Assembly (NCBI RefSeq): GCF_029428675.1 | Contig: NZ_JAJNEL010000001.1 | Location: 3,162,001 to 3,226,000, forward strand | Source of the DNA: Streptomyces sp. JH14 | Lineage (GTDB): Bacteria > Actinomycetota > Actinomycetes > Streptomycetales > Streptomycetaceae | Length of the DNA stretch: 64,000 nucleotides | Direction: 5' to 3' | Part shown: positions 35,341-42,782 of the stretch, piece by piece | How the letters are laid out: every line of letters starts with the position of its first letter | How positions within the stretch are numbered: the first letter of the stretch is position 1 | The notes under the pieces: model-generated | The model's input: the letters and a program-made list of their open reading frames with translations, nothing else | The model's database searches: none | What the model was told of the DNA's origin: nothing | Program-made: the position numbers and the translations under genes

Positions 35341-35802
35341 TTACTGCTCGGAACCGGGAGTCCGCCCCGGCCCGGCCGCGGCGGCCTTCGCCGTGCACTC
35401 GGCGCAGCGGCCGAAGATCGCGAAGTGCTTCATGTCGGTCTCGAACCCGAACGTGTCCCGCAGCTTCGTGGTGAACTCGTCGACGACGCCGACATCGGCC
35501 TCGATGACGTTCGTGCAGTCCCGGCAGACCAGATGGATGTGGTGGTGACGGTCGGCCAGGTGGTACGTCGGCGCCCCGTGCCCCAGATGGGCGTGGCTGA
35601 CCAGCTCCAGCTCCTCCAGGAGCTCCAGGGTCCGGTAGACGGTGGAGATGTTCACGCCGGACGCCGTCCTGCGGACCTCGCACAGGATGTCGTCCGGCGT
35701 CGCGTGTTCCAGCTTCTCGACCGCTTCGAGGACAAGCTGCCGCTGCGGCGTCAGCCGGTAGCCGCGCTGCCGAAGGTCGCTCTTCCAGTCGGTGCTCACC
35801 AC
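35341..35802 (-). CDS. nur: Nickel-responsive Fur-family regulator Nur
   Basis: The 153-residue Fur-family repressor, read from the first of two GTG codons (35802), has all ligands described for the S. coelicolor Nur structure: nickel site H33, H86, H88, H90 and M-site H70, H72, H126. The DNA-binding helix is ISTVYRTLELLEE. Nur represses nickel uptake and sodF when nickel is present. TACACT ends 6 bases before the GTG with no ribosome site, suggesting a leaderless transcript. One of the paired C-terminal cysteines (CAEC) replaces an otherwise similar CESC-type end. Confidence 0.95.
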   Translation of the reverse strand: MVSTDWKSDLRQRGYRLTPQRQLVLEAVEKLEHATPDDILCEVRRTASGVNISTVYRTLELLEELELVSHAHLGHGAPTYHLADRHHHIHLVCRDCTNVIEADVGVVDEFTTKLRDTFGFETDMKHFAIFGRCAECTAKAAAAGPGRTPGSEQ

Positions 35803-35848
35803 AGGCCCAGTGTAGGACCGGACCAACACCCGCCCGGGGGTCGCGCGT

Positions 35849-36421
35849 CTATTTGAAGAACGCGATGCCGTCGTCCGGCAGGTCTCCGAGGCTCTTCGCC
35901 ATCGCCTCGACCTCTTCGGGGGTGACGACCTTCTTCAGATGCGCCGACATGTAGGGGCGCAGCTCCACCTCGGGGGTGGCCTTCTCGCCGACCCACATCA
36001 GGTCGCTGTTCACATAGCCGTAGAGCCGCTTGCCGCCGTTGTACGGGCCGGAGGCCGCCGTCCGGGCCACCGCGTCGGTGACCAGGTCGATCTGCGGCTT
36101 CTGGTGGGCGAGCTCGCCGTACCAGATCTCGATGACGCCCTGGTCGCGGACCATGACGACCTCGACCTTGCGGTCCTTGTCGATGCGCCAGTAGCCGGAC
36201 TCGGTCTCCAGCGGCTTGACCTTGTTGCCCTCGGCGTCGAGCACCCAGGAGTGCGAGACGTACTCGAGGAAGTCCCGGCCGTCGTGGCTGAAGGAGACTT
36301 CCTGACCGAAGTTGCACTTCTCGGCGCCGGGGAAATCGGACACGCCCGCGCCCGCCCAGTTGCCGAGCAGGAAGGCAAGGGGGACGAGGTCCGGGTGGAG
36401 GTCGGACGGGATCTCGATCAT
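35849..36421 (-). CDS. Nitrobindin-like FABP-family protein
   Basis: The 190-residue beta-barrel protein has the family signature LGNWAGAGVSDFP near residue 20 and the conserved C-terminal histidine region (YMSAHLKKV). This is the THAP4-like heme-binding (DUF1794, nitrobindin) group, which binds heme and may react with nitric oxide or peroxynitrite. The start is ATG 36421. It lies upstream of nur on the same strand with 46 bases between them. Confidence 0.9.
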   Translation of the reverse strand: MIEIPSDLHPDLVPLAFLLGNWAGAGVSDFPGAEKCNFGQEVSFSHDGRDFLEYVSHSWVLDAEGNKVKPLETESGYWRIDKDRKVEVVMVRDQGVIEIWYGELAHQKPQIDLVTDAVARTAASGPYNGGKRLYGYVNSDLMWVGEKATPEVELRPYMSAHLKKVVTPEEVEAMAKSLGDLPDDGIAFFK

Positions 36422-36470
36422 GAGCGGCTCAGACGATCTGTGAGGGGGTGATGAGCGGTGCGGACGCGGG

Positions 36471-36572
36471 TCAGCGCTGGCCCTGGTACAGCTTCTTCAC
36501 GGTCAGGCCGGCGAAGGCGAGAACACCGACGCAGACCAGGACCAGCAGGGTGGAGAAGAATGCCTCAAGCAC
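36471..36572 (-). CDS. 33-residue single-span membrane protein
   Basis: GTG 36572 lies 7 bases after GAGGAG. The peptide has a single hydrophobic span (FFSTLLVLVCVGVLAFAGL) followed by a basic tail VKKLYQGQR. All but a few third codon positions are G or C. It precedes the nitrobindin-like gene in the same direction. I recall similar tiny proteins in other Streptomyces at this position, which would support it, but its function is unknown. Confidence 0.7.
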   Translation of the reverse strand: MLEAFFSTLLVLVCVGVLAFAGLTVKKLYQGQR

Positions 36573-36620
36573 GGGAGCTCCTCGGACGAGCGGTAACGAG
36601 CGGTATGGCGGCAGTACAGG

Positions 36621-36695
36621 GCCGGGCCCCAGCCTAATGGGTGGGGGCCCGGCACGATGGTTCGGGGCGTGCCCGGGGGAGTGGATCCCCCGGGC
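36621..36695. terminator. Two tandem terminator hairpins
   Basis: GCCCGGGGGA / TCCCCCGGGC (36671-36695) lies directly after the leftward triplet operon, and GCCGGGCCCC / GGGGCCCGGC (36621-36653) follows it. Both are perfect 10-base-pair stems. Confidence 0.75.
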
Positions 36696-36702
36696 GTGCG
36701 GG

Positions 36703-37629
36703 TCAGCCCAGCAGCTGGTCCTGCAGGATCAGCGTCTGGTGGAACGGGACGTGCTCCGTACCTGCCGTGCCCTTGCGGGACTGGATGACCAGGGCGAGCG
36801 TGTCGCCGGAGAGCGCATACGCGTGGCGGACCTGCTCGGAGCCGTACGGCTTGTCCTCGGCATACACATAGGTCGTGGTGTTTTCCACCCGCCCGCCGCC
36901 CTGCCAGGTCTCGTCGATGTCCGTCAGGGGCGACCCGACGAGCAGAGCACCGGTGGTGGTGTTCTCGGAGATCACGTCCCGGAACGCCTCGGCGAACGCC
37001 GTCGAATTGAACTGGAGCAGATAGATCCGGGACGACGTGCCGTCCGGCATGGTCCAGCCGCGCGCCGCGATGTGACGCAGCGCGGAGTCCTTCAGCACCT
37101 GGTCCAGCTCGGCGCGCCTGCCCTTCTCGTAGACGGAGAGGTACTGCGCCGTACTCACCCACCCACCGGTGAGTTTCTTGTCCGGCGTTGCTCCGGCCGG
37201 GGCCGGCAGAAGCAGCTTCCGCAGGTCGGCGTGGTGGATCTCGGCGATGTTGCCGTCGTTGAACGGGCGGGGCGAGCCGGCCGGGAGCGCGGGCAGGCTC
37301 AGCTCGGGATAGTCCCAGCGCCCGTCGTCCTCGGTGGCCAGACCCGGTACATCGGTGCGCTCCATCGAGGTGATCCCCAGCGCCGTACCGGTGCCCAGGC
37401 CCCCGAGCACCAGCACGGCGGCGGTCCAGCGGGCAACGGCCCGAAGGACCCGGCGGGGCCGCTTCGGGGCCGGGACATCCTCCGGGGCGGGGACGGACTC
37501 CGGAGCCGGAACAGGCTGCTCCGCGGGCGGTGCGGGCTCCGCCTGCGCCGCCGGGGGCTCCTGCGCCGGAACCGCCGGCTCCACGGCCGGGGCCGTCGCG
37601 GCGGTCGGTTCCGCCGTCTTCTCGGTCAT
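36703..37629 (-). CDS. Membrane-anchored protein, paralogue 3 of 3
   Basis: The 308-residue protein has a Pro/Ala/Glu-rich cytoplasmic N-terminus (residues 1-58), one membrane span (about 66-88) and an exported domain. The domain contains DLRKLLLPAPAG, LRHIAARGW and a C-terminal ILQDQLL. It shares this layout and the LxxLLLPxPxG element with the two genes upstream. ATG 37629 overlaps the previous stop by 4 bases. No known family is recognised; it may be a lipid- or wall-facing sensor. Confidence 0.8.
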   Translation of the reverse strand: MTEKTAEPTAATAPAVEPAVPAQEPPAAQAEPAPPAEQPVPAPESVPAPEDVPAPKRPRRVLRAVARWTAAVLVLGGLGTGTALGITSMERTDVPGLATEDDGRWDYPELSLPALPAGSPRPFNDGNIAEIHHADLRKLLLPAPAGATPDKKLTGGWVSTAQYLSVYEKGRRAELDQVLKDSALRHIAARGWTMPDGTSSRIYLLQFNSTAFAEAFRDVISENTTTGALLVGSPLTDIDETWQGGGRVENTTTYVYAEDKPYGSEQVRHAYALSGDTLALVIQSRKGTAGTEHVPFHQTLILQDQLLG

Positions 37630-38450
37630 ACGTACTCCCCCGGGGACTCGATGTGGTCGAGCTGGTCCTTCACCAGATCGGCGATGTCGGGCGCGCTGAA
37701 CGGCTTGGTGCCGGACGCGTCGACGGTGACGAACAGCTCCCCGTCGTACGCGAGGCAGGACAGGCCGTCCAGCTTCACCTTGCTCGTCGTGGACGCCCGG
37801 AAGCACGTGGCCTTCTTGTGGCCGTCGACCTTCGGCCCCTTGCGGAAGCCGCCGTAGGTGTCCATCAGCTCCGTCTGGAAGGCGTACATGTCGTGGACGG
37901 CCTTCTTGTCCTTCATCTTCACGATATGGACGACCACCAGATCGCCGTAGCCCGAGATGTACGAACGCTGCGCGATGCCCTGGACATGGAGCCGGTCGAT
38001 GCGCTTGTCCAGCTCACGGCGTTCCTTGCCCGCGATCCCCCGGCCGCTCTCCTTCATCTGGGCCGTGGCCTTCTTGCCGCTGACCTCGCTGTCGTTTCCG
38101 TACTCACCGACATCCGGGCCGAGACGGTAGCCGTCGGGAACCGGCAGCAGCAGCTTGCTGAGCTCGGTGTCCGCCCTCCCGCTGCCGACGTCCCCGGCGG
38201 GGTCCTTGGAGGGCGCCCCCGAGCCCCCGCCCCAGACCTCGGTGGTGACCGTGCGGTCGGCGTCGTCCACGGTGACCTTGGTGTAGGCGGCCGCGCCGCC
38301 GACGGCTCCGAGGACCAGGACCACGGGAAGCGCGGCCAGCACCGCACGTCGGGCCCGGCCCCGCCGGGCCGGCGTGGCTGTGAAGGCAGGCGGCTCCGAC
38401 AGGACGGGCGGGGCTGCGGGGACGCTGTCAGGTGTCATGTCGTCGTTCAC
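37626..38450 (-). CDS. Membrane-anchored protein, paralogue 2 of 3
   Basis: The 274-residue protein has a short basic N-terminus, one membrane span (about residues 35-56) and an exported domain with ELSKLLLPVPDGYRLGP, a central Lys/Arg-rich helix and KPFSAPDIADLVKDQLDH at the end. GTG 38450 overlaps the previous stop by 4 bases (GTGA), and its own stop overlaps the next ATG. Translational coupling suggests that the three products act together in a fixed ratio. Function is unknown. Confidence 0.8.
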   Translation of the reverse strand: MNDDMTPDSVPAAPPVLSEPPAFTATPARRGRARRAVLAALPVVLVLGAVGGAAAYTKVTVDDADRTVTTEVWGGGSGAPSKDPAGDVGSGRADTELSKLLLPVPDGYRLGPDVGEYGNDSEVSGKKATAQMKESGRGIAGKERRELDKRIDRLHVQGIAQRSYISGYGDLVVVHIVKMKDKKAVHDMYAFQTELMDTYGGFRKGPKVDGHKKATCFRASTTSKVKLDGLSCLAYDGELFVTVDASGTKPFSAPDIADLVKDQLDHIESPGEYV

Positions 38451-39382
38451 AGCCGCTCCAGCTGTCGCTCGGCCAGGGTCCGGATGTCCTTCTTGCTGAT
38501 CGGCGCGGTGTCGAAGATGTGGATGTCGAACATGACGTCGCCGCGCTGAGCGATGGCCCGGGCCCGGTAGCTCGGCAGATAGCCCGCCTTGTAGCGGGGC
38601 TTGTACACGAAGTAGCGGCCGTTACCGCTGCCCTTGATCGCGGTGCCGCTGTTGCCCGCGCCCTCCTCGGCATCGGGCATGTAGTCCAGCTGGCCGTTCG
38701 CATGGTCCGAGGCTCCGAGCTGTGCGCTCGAGCGGAACTGCACGAGGCGGATGCTCACCCCGCGGTGCTGCCCCTGCTCCCAGTCGGCGGCTGCGATGCG
38801 GCGGACATCGCCGTCCGCGAGCCGCTCGAACATGTAGTCCTCGCTCTTGAACTCCATCGCGTACGCGTCGAGAGACATCCACCTCTCGGCCGGCAGGGAC
38901 GCGCGGGGGCTGCGCGCCCCCGTGGGCCTGTCGACGAGCAGCCTGAGCAGATCGCCGTCCGTCTTCAGCTGCCGGTCCTGCGACACGGGCAGCGGGTCCG
39001 GGGCCTTGTCCGCGGGCAGCGCCTTCACCGGGTAACCGAGGCCCGGCTGCGACAGGGCGGGCAGCGGGGTCGGAGCGCGGTCGGCCTGTACGCCGTAACC
39101 GACGGCGGTGCCGCCGGAGATCCCGAGCACCGCGGCCGCGGCGATCAGCAGCGCCGTACGGCCCCGCGGCCGTCGCGCAGCCGTCGGTGTCGGCGCTTCG
39201 GAACCGGCCGTCGGCGCGGGCTCGGCCACCGGGACGTACACGGGCTCCGCCACCAAAGAGGGCGCGGGCTCCGCCGGCGGCGCGGGCGGCTCTACGGGCC
39301 GCACCGGCGCCTCGACCTGCACGGGCGGCTCGGCCGGCTCGTCAGGAATAGTGTCTTTCGGTTCCAAAAGGGGTCCCCCCAC
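38447..39382 (-). CDS. Membrane-anchored protein, paralogue 1 of 3
   Basis: The 311-residue protein, read from GTG 39382 (a TTG at 39367 behind GGGGGGA is an alternative), has a Pro/Glu-rich tail, one membrane span (about residues 75-98) and an exported domain with DLLRLLVDRPTGA, DVRRIAAADW and the ending ISKKDIRTLAERQLERL. It is the first of three overlapping genes of the same design, and its relatedness to the third is visible in the R-x-IAA element. It is divergent from a DsrE-like gene across 91 bases. Confidence 0.78.
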   Translation of the reverse strand: MGGPLLEPKDTIPDEPAEPPVQVEAPVRPVEPPAPPAEPAPSLVAEPVYVPVAEPAPTAGSEAPTPTAARRPRGRTALLIAAAAVLGISGGTAVGYGVQADRAPTPLPALSQPGLGYPVKALPADKAPDPLPVSQDRQLKTDGDLLRLLVDRPTGARSPRASLPAERWMSLDAYAMEFKSEDYMFERLADGDVRRIAAADWEQGQHRGVSIRLVQFRSSAQLGASDHANGQLDYMPDAEEGAGNSGTAIKGSGNGRYFVYKPRYKAGYLPSYRARAIAQRGDVMFDIHIFDTAPISKKDIRTLAERQLERL

Positions 39383-39473
39383 GAGCCCTGAGGCGCAGAT
39401 TCCGTTACCTGCGCACACCACTGACCCACAGCAAGGGTCCGGGGTTGCGCGGCCGAGGATTACAGTTCTGCAT

Positions 39474-39836
39474 ATGCCGAAGAAGCTCGTGATCAAGGTG
39501 ACCGCAGGTGCCGACTCCGCCGAGCGCTGCTCCCAGGCGTTCACGGTGGCGGCCGTCGCCGTCGCCAGCGGTGTGGAGGTCTCCCTCTGGCTGACCGGCG
39601 AGTCCGCCTGGTTCGCCCTGCCGGGCCGCGCCGCCGAGTTCGAACTCCCGCACTCCGCACCGCTGCCGGATCTGATCGAGTCGATTCAGGCGGGCGGCCT
39701 GATCACCCTCTGCACGCAGTGCGCCGCACGTCGCGACATCACCGAGAGCGACGTCCTGGAAGGCGTACGCATCGCGGGCGCCCAGGTCTTCGTCAGCGAG
39801 ATCATGGCCGAGGACGTCCAGGCCCTCGTCTACTGA
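39474..39836 (+). CDS. DsrE/DsrF-like protein
   Basis: The 120-residue protein has the DsrE fold pattern: KLVIKVTAGADSAERCSQAF, then GVEVSLWLTGESAW, and a cysteine pair TLCTQC at about residue 80. DsrE-like proteins take part in sulphur transfer or small-molecule sensing. The start is ATG 39474; TACAGT ends 7 bases before it, so a leaderless transcript is possible. The role of this member is unknown. Confidence 0.85.
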   Translation: MPKKLVIKVTAGADSAERCSQAFTVAAVAVASGVEVSLWLTGESAWFALPGRAAEFELPHSAPLPDLIESIQAGGLITLCTQCAARRDITESDVLEGVRIAGAQVFVSEIMAEDVQALVY

Positions 39837-39861
39837 GGCAGCCGGTCACTCGGGCGGCCGT

Positions 39862-40122
39862 CTACTGACGGCGCTTCTTGCCGTCGAGTTCGTCCCACCA
39901 CTCGTCCGACTTCGGGTCGCCGGACGGATCGTCCCACCAGCGGTCCTCCGGCCCCCGCCGGTTGGCGACCATCGCCGCGACCGGCGGGATGACCATGGCG
40001 ACGACGCACATCCCTATGGCGACGGGCATCGACCAGAGCCGCACGACGGCCCAGGCGGACACGAACAGGACGATGCATCCGCCCATCAGCAGGAAATAGC
40101 GGCGACGGCGCCGGGCGTACAT
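39862..40122 (-). CDS. DUF3099 membrane protein
   Basis: The 86-residue protein has an Arg-rich start (MYARRRRRYF), two membrane spans (about residues 10-30 and 33-52) and a charged Trp/Asp tail (DRWWDDPSGDPKSDEWWDEL). This is the DUF3099 layout, widespread in actinobacteria and of unknown function. It converges with the DsrE-like gene across 25 bases. Confidence 0.85.
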   Translation of the reverse strand: MYARRRRRYFLLMGGCIVLFVSAWAVVRLWSMPVAIGMCVVAMVIPPVAAMVANRRGPEDRWWDDPSGDPKSDEWWDELDGKKRRQ

Positions 40123-40165
40123 GCTTCAAGCGTAGGCCCCGGTCGGGCGCAGGTGAACGGCGCGA

Positions 40166-40215
40166 AGGGCCGTACCCCGGTTCAGAAGGCGTCCAACCCC
40201 CTGGGGTACGGCCCT
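40166..40215. terminator. Terminator of the sulphurtransferase operon
   Basis: A perfect 13-base-pair stem (AGGGCCGTACCCC / GGGGTACGGCCCT) with a 24-base loop lies 22 bases beyond the DUF1416 stop. Confidence 0.8.
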
Positions 40216-40236
40216 CCGGCCGATCTGTGCCGCGGA

Positions 40237-40524
40237 TCAGACCGCGATGGCCACCTCGGAGAGGCCACCGGTCTGCGCGACGACCGTGCGGTCGGCGCTG
40301 CCGCCGGGTACGAGCGCCCGCACCGTCCACGTGCCCTCGGCCGCGTAGAAGCGGAACTGCCCGGTCGCCGAGGTCGGGACCTCCGCGGTGAACTCGCCGG
40401 TCGAGTCCAGGAGGCGGACGTAGCCGGTGACGGGCTCGCCGTCGCGGGTCACGCTGCCCTGGATGGTGGTCTCACCGGGCTTGATGGTCGAAGCGTCGGG
40501 GCCGCCGGCCTTTGCTCCACACAT
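40237..40524 (-). CDS. DUF1416 protein
   Basis: The 95-residue protein begins MCGAKAGGPDAS and continues as a single immunoglobulin-like beta fold (VTGYVRLLDSTGEFTAEVP, FYAAEGTWTVRALVPGG). DUF1416 genes stand directly after thiosulphate sulphurtransferase genes in actinobacteria and are thought to act with them. The N-terminal cysteine could carry sulphur. The start is ATG 40524, 7 bases after AAGGAC; the gene lies 50 bases after the sulphurtransferase. Confidence 0.9.
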   Translation of the reverse strand: MCGAKAGGPDASTIKPGETTIQGSVTRDGEPVTGYVRLLDSTGEFTAEVPTSATGQFRFYAAEGTWTVRALVPGGSADRTVVAQTGGLSEVAIAV

Positions 40525-40574
40525 GGCGTTCTGTCCTTCTGGTCGGGGGTCGTGCTGGTCCGGGTCGTGCGGAG

Positions 40575-41420
40575 TTACTTGTTGGCGCCGAGCTCGATCG
40601 GCACACCCACGAGGGAGCCGTACTCGGTCCACGAGCCGTCGTAGTTCTTGACGTTCTCGACACCGAGCAGCTGGTGCAGCACGAACCAGGTCAGCGCGGA
40701 ACGCTCACCGATGCGGCAGTACGCGATGGTGTCCTTGGCCAGGTCGACCTGCTCGGCCTCGTAGAGCGCCTTGAGCTCTTCGTCCGACTTGAACGTGCCG
40801 TCGTCGTTGGCGTTCTTCGACCACGGGATGTTGCGGGCGCTCGGCACGTGGCCGGGGCGCTGCGACTGCTCCTGCGGCAGGTGCGCGGGGGCGAGCAGCT
40901 TGCCGCTGAACTCGTCGGGCGAACGCACGTCGACCAGGTTCTGGTTGCCGATCGCGGCCACGACGTCGTCGCGGTAGGCGCGGATCGACTCGTCCTGGGC
41001 CTTGGCCTTGTACTCGGTGGCCGGGCGGGACGGGATCTGGTCGCCGTCGACCAGGTCGCGGGAGTCCAGCTCCCACTTCTTGCGGCCGCCGTCGAGCAGA
41101 CGCACGTCCTGGTGGCCGTACAGCTTGAAGTACCAGAACGCGTAGGACGCGAACCAGTTGTTGTTGCCGCCGTAGAGGACGACCGTGGTGTCGTTCCCGA
41201 TGCCCTTCTCCGACAGGAGCTTCTCGAAGCCGGCCTGGTCGATGAAGTCGCGGCGGACCGGGTCCTGGAGGTCCTTGGTCCAGTCGATCCGGATCGCGTT
41301 CTTGATGTGGTTCTTCTCGTACGCCGAGGTGTCCTCGTCGACCTCGACAAGGGCGACCTGCGGGTCGTCGAGGTGGGCCTCGACCCAGTCGGCGTCTACG
41401 AGGACGTCACTGCGGCTCAT
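40575..41420 (-). CDS. sseA: Thiosulphate sulphurtransferase (rhodanese)
   Basis: The 281-residue protein has two rhodanese domains. The C-terminal domain carries the active-site loop YCRIGERS with the persulphide cysteine at C235. It transfers sulphane sulphur from thiosulphate or mercaptopyruvate to an acceptor, in line with a role in cysteine and sulphur metabolism. The start is ATG 41420 behind GGAGGAGAA. It is the first structural gene of an operon with DUF1416, behind a cysteine-containing leader peptide, a hairpin and a promoter. Confidence 0.93.
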   Translation of the reverse strand: MSRSDVLVDADWVEAHLDDPQVALVEVDEDTSAYEKNHIKNAIRIDWTKDLQDPVRRDFIDQAGFEKLLSEKGIGNDTTVVLYGGNNNWFASYAFWYFKLYGHQDVRLLDGGRKKWELDSRDLVDGDQIPSRPATEYKAKAQDESIRAYRDDVVAAIGNQNLVDVRSPDEFSGKLLAPAHLPQEQSQRPGHVPSARNIPWSKNANDDGTFKSDEELKALYEAEQVDLAKDTIAYCRIGERSALTWFVLHQLLGVENVKNYDGSWTEYGSLVGVPIELGANK

Positions 41421-41514
41421 TCTGTTCTCCTCCGGGGCAGTCTGCGGCGAGATGGTGCGTGATGCGGGATGTACGGGGCGCGGTTTCAGCGCGTACACAA
41501 CATGCACGGGGCGG

Positions 41515-41538
41515 GCCCTGACAGCGGTCGAAGGGCCG
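41515..41538 (-). promoter_or_regulatory. Candidate attenuator hairpin upstream of the sulphurtransferase
   Basis: GGCCCT / AGGGCC with a 12-base loop lies between the leader-peptide stop and the sulphurtransferase start. It has no clear U-run, so if it regulates, it may act through translation or Rho rather than simple termination. Confidence 0.35.
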
Positions 41539-41564
41539 GGAATGCGGGATGCGTCGATCCCCGC

Positions 41565-41645
41565 TCAGACGGTGCGACAGAGCATGGCGGCGATGCGGCA
41601 CAGGTCTACTGCCCGCCGCTTCGTGAGATCCGCCTGTCGCTTCAT
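41565..41645 (-). CDS. Cysteine-containing leader peptide, 26 residues
   Basis: The ORF begins MKRQADLTKRRAVDLCR and has two cysteine codons, one in each of two LCR elements (the second is MLCRTV at the end). Short Cys-bearing, often leaderless peptides stand before sulphur genes in many actinobacteria and act as cysteine-responsive attenuators in mycobacteria. Here TACGAT ends 7 bases before the ATG, so the messenger would begin at or near the start codon. The sulphurtransferase follows 144 bases later. Confidence 0.8.
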   Translation of the reverse strand: MKRQADLTKRRAVDLCRIAAMLCRTV

Positions 41646-41652
41646 GCGTCCG

Positions 41653-41682
41653 ATCGTAGGGACGTGCGGGCGGCCATGTCAC
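41653..41682 (-). promoter_or_regulatory. Promoter of the sulphurtransferase operon
   Basis: On the minus strand GTGACA (41677-41682) is followed after 18 bases by TACGAT (41653-41658). This is a good vegetative-type promoter whose expected start site coincides with the leader ATG at 41645. Confidence 0.6.
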
Positions 41683-41686
41683 CGTT

Positions 41687-41705
41687 GTGTCGCATCTTGA
41701 GACAC
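41687..41705. promoter_or_regulatory. Inverted repeat, probable regulator site
   Basis: GTGTCGCA-TCT-TGAGACAC is an 8-base inverted repeat with one mismatch. It is centred about 50 bases upstream of the predicted start site, just above the -35, a position typical of activator binding. Confidence 0.5.
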
Positions 41706-41925
41706 GATCGTCCACACTGTGGTACGTCAGCGGGTTGGCCCCGCCGCGCGCACCGATCCCCGGCCGGTCGGACCGCTCGGTCATCTACAGGTCGGACAGG
41801 TCCGTCTCATTATGTGGCGCGACGGGCCACCAGGACGCCTATCCGGTCGCGACACGGATTACGTGTCGCATCACCGGCCCGTTTGCGGACCGGACCGGAC
41901 CGCTGCCGGCTGCCGGCCCGGCCGC

Positions 41926-42615
41926 TCATCCGCCGAGCGGGATGTCCGAACCCGTCACCGAGATCTCCAGGCCGTCCCTCGTCGGCTCGATCCGCTGCAG
42001 CTTCAGGCCGTTCGGCAGGGCGCCGACCTCCCGCTCGAAGTCGGTCTTCTTGCGCACCAGATCTTCGAGGCCGGGGATGCCCTCGCCCGGCACCTTGTCC
42101 GCATGCACCCGGACGGTGTGCCCGTCGACGAGCGTGACGGTGGAGGTCACGCTGCGCGAGAGCGTCCGGCCGAGGATGTCGACGGTGCCGGTCACCTTCA
42201 CCTTGCCGTTGCCGCCGTACTCGACCACGACACCGTCGTCGGCCACGTGCGTCAGATCCTCGTACGAGATGGTCGCCGTGCCCGTGGCGCGGGCGGCGGT
42301 GGCGCTGGAGAAGCCGCCGGACAGCGCGATGTCGTGGAGTTCGGCGTTCATCTCGCTGATCCGGATCCTGCGCCCCGCCGCGGCGGTCTCGATGCCGGTG
42401 AGCCTGATGTCGACCTCGTCGAGCGTGGATCCGGCGACCTGTGTCAGAAACGGGAAACCCTTGATGGAGACGTCCGTCGAGTCGACCGTGGAGCCGCTGA
42501 TGTCGACCCTGCCCTCGGCCTCCGACTCGGCGAAGTACACCGCCGCCCGGTCCACGGCGATGCAGACCCCGCCCAGAACCACCACGACGACCAGCAGTAT
42601 TCGCAGTGCGCGCAT
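41926..42615 (-). CDS. DUF2993 protein, exported
   Basis: The 229-residue protein has an N-terminal hydrophobic signal or anchor (LRILLVVVVVLGGVCIAV), then the DUF2993 beta-rich repeat fold with GFPFLTQVAGSTLDEVDI and a Thr/Ser-rich core. DUF2993 proteins are actinobacterial secreted or membrane-anchored proteins, possibly lipid-binding. The start is ATG 42615. A promoter or terminator between it and the following leftward operon is not obvious on its downstream side. Confidence 0.85.
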   Translation of the reverse strand: MRALRILLVVVVVLGGVCIAVDRAAVYFAESEAEGRVDISGSTVDSTDVSIKGFPFLTQVAGSTLDEVDIRLTGIETAAAGRRIRISEMNAELHDIALSGGFSSATAARATGTATISYEDLTHVADDGVVVEYGGNGKVKVTGTVDILGRTLSRSVTSTVTLVDGHTVRVHADKVPGEGIPGLEDLVRKKTDFEREVGALPNGLKLQRIEPTRDGLEISVTGSDIPLGG

Positions 42616-42725
42616 GCCCGTTCTTCCCCCACCCTGCATCCGTTCCGGCCGGACCCCCGGTGTCCGTGAGCCTGCTGTGGCTGCACGGCACACCCGGGGG
42701 ATCGACGAGCGGGGGGTCCTCCCCG

Positions 42726-42761
42726 GTTCCCGGGCCGGTACACAGGTATCGGCCCGGGAAC
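42726..42761. terminator. Terminator after the Gln/Tyr-rich membrane protein gene
   Basis: A perfect 12-base-pair stem (GTTCCCGGGCCG / CGGCCCGGGAAC), extendable with CCCC/GGGG, lies 22 bases beyond the leftward gene that ends at 42783. Confidence 0.75.
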
Positions 42762-42782
42762 GCGGGGCAGGGATCGTGCGGG

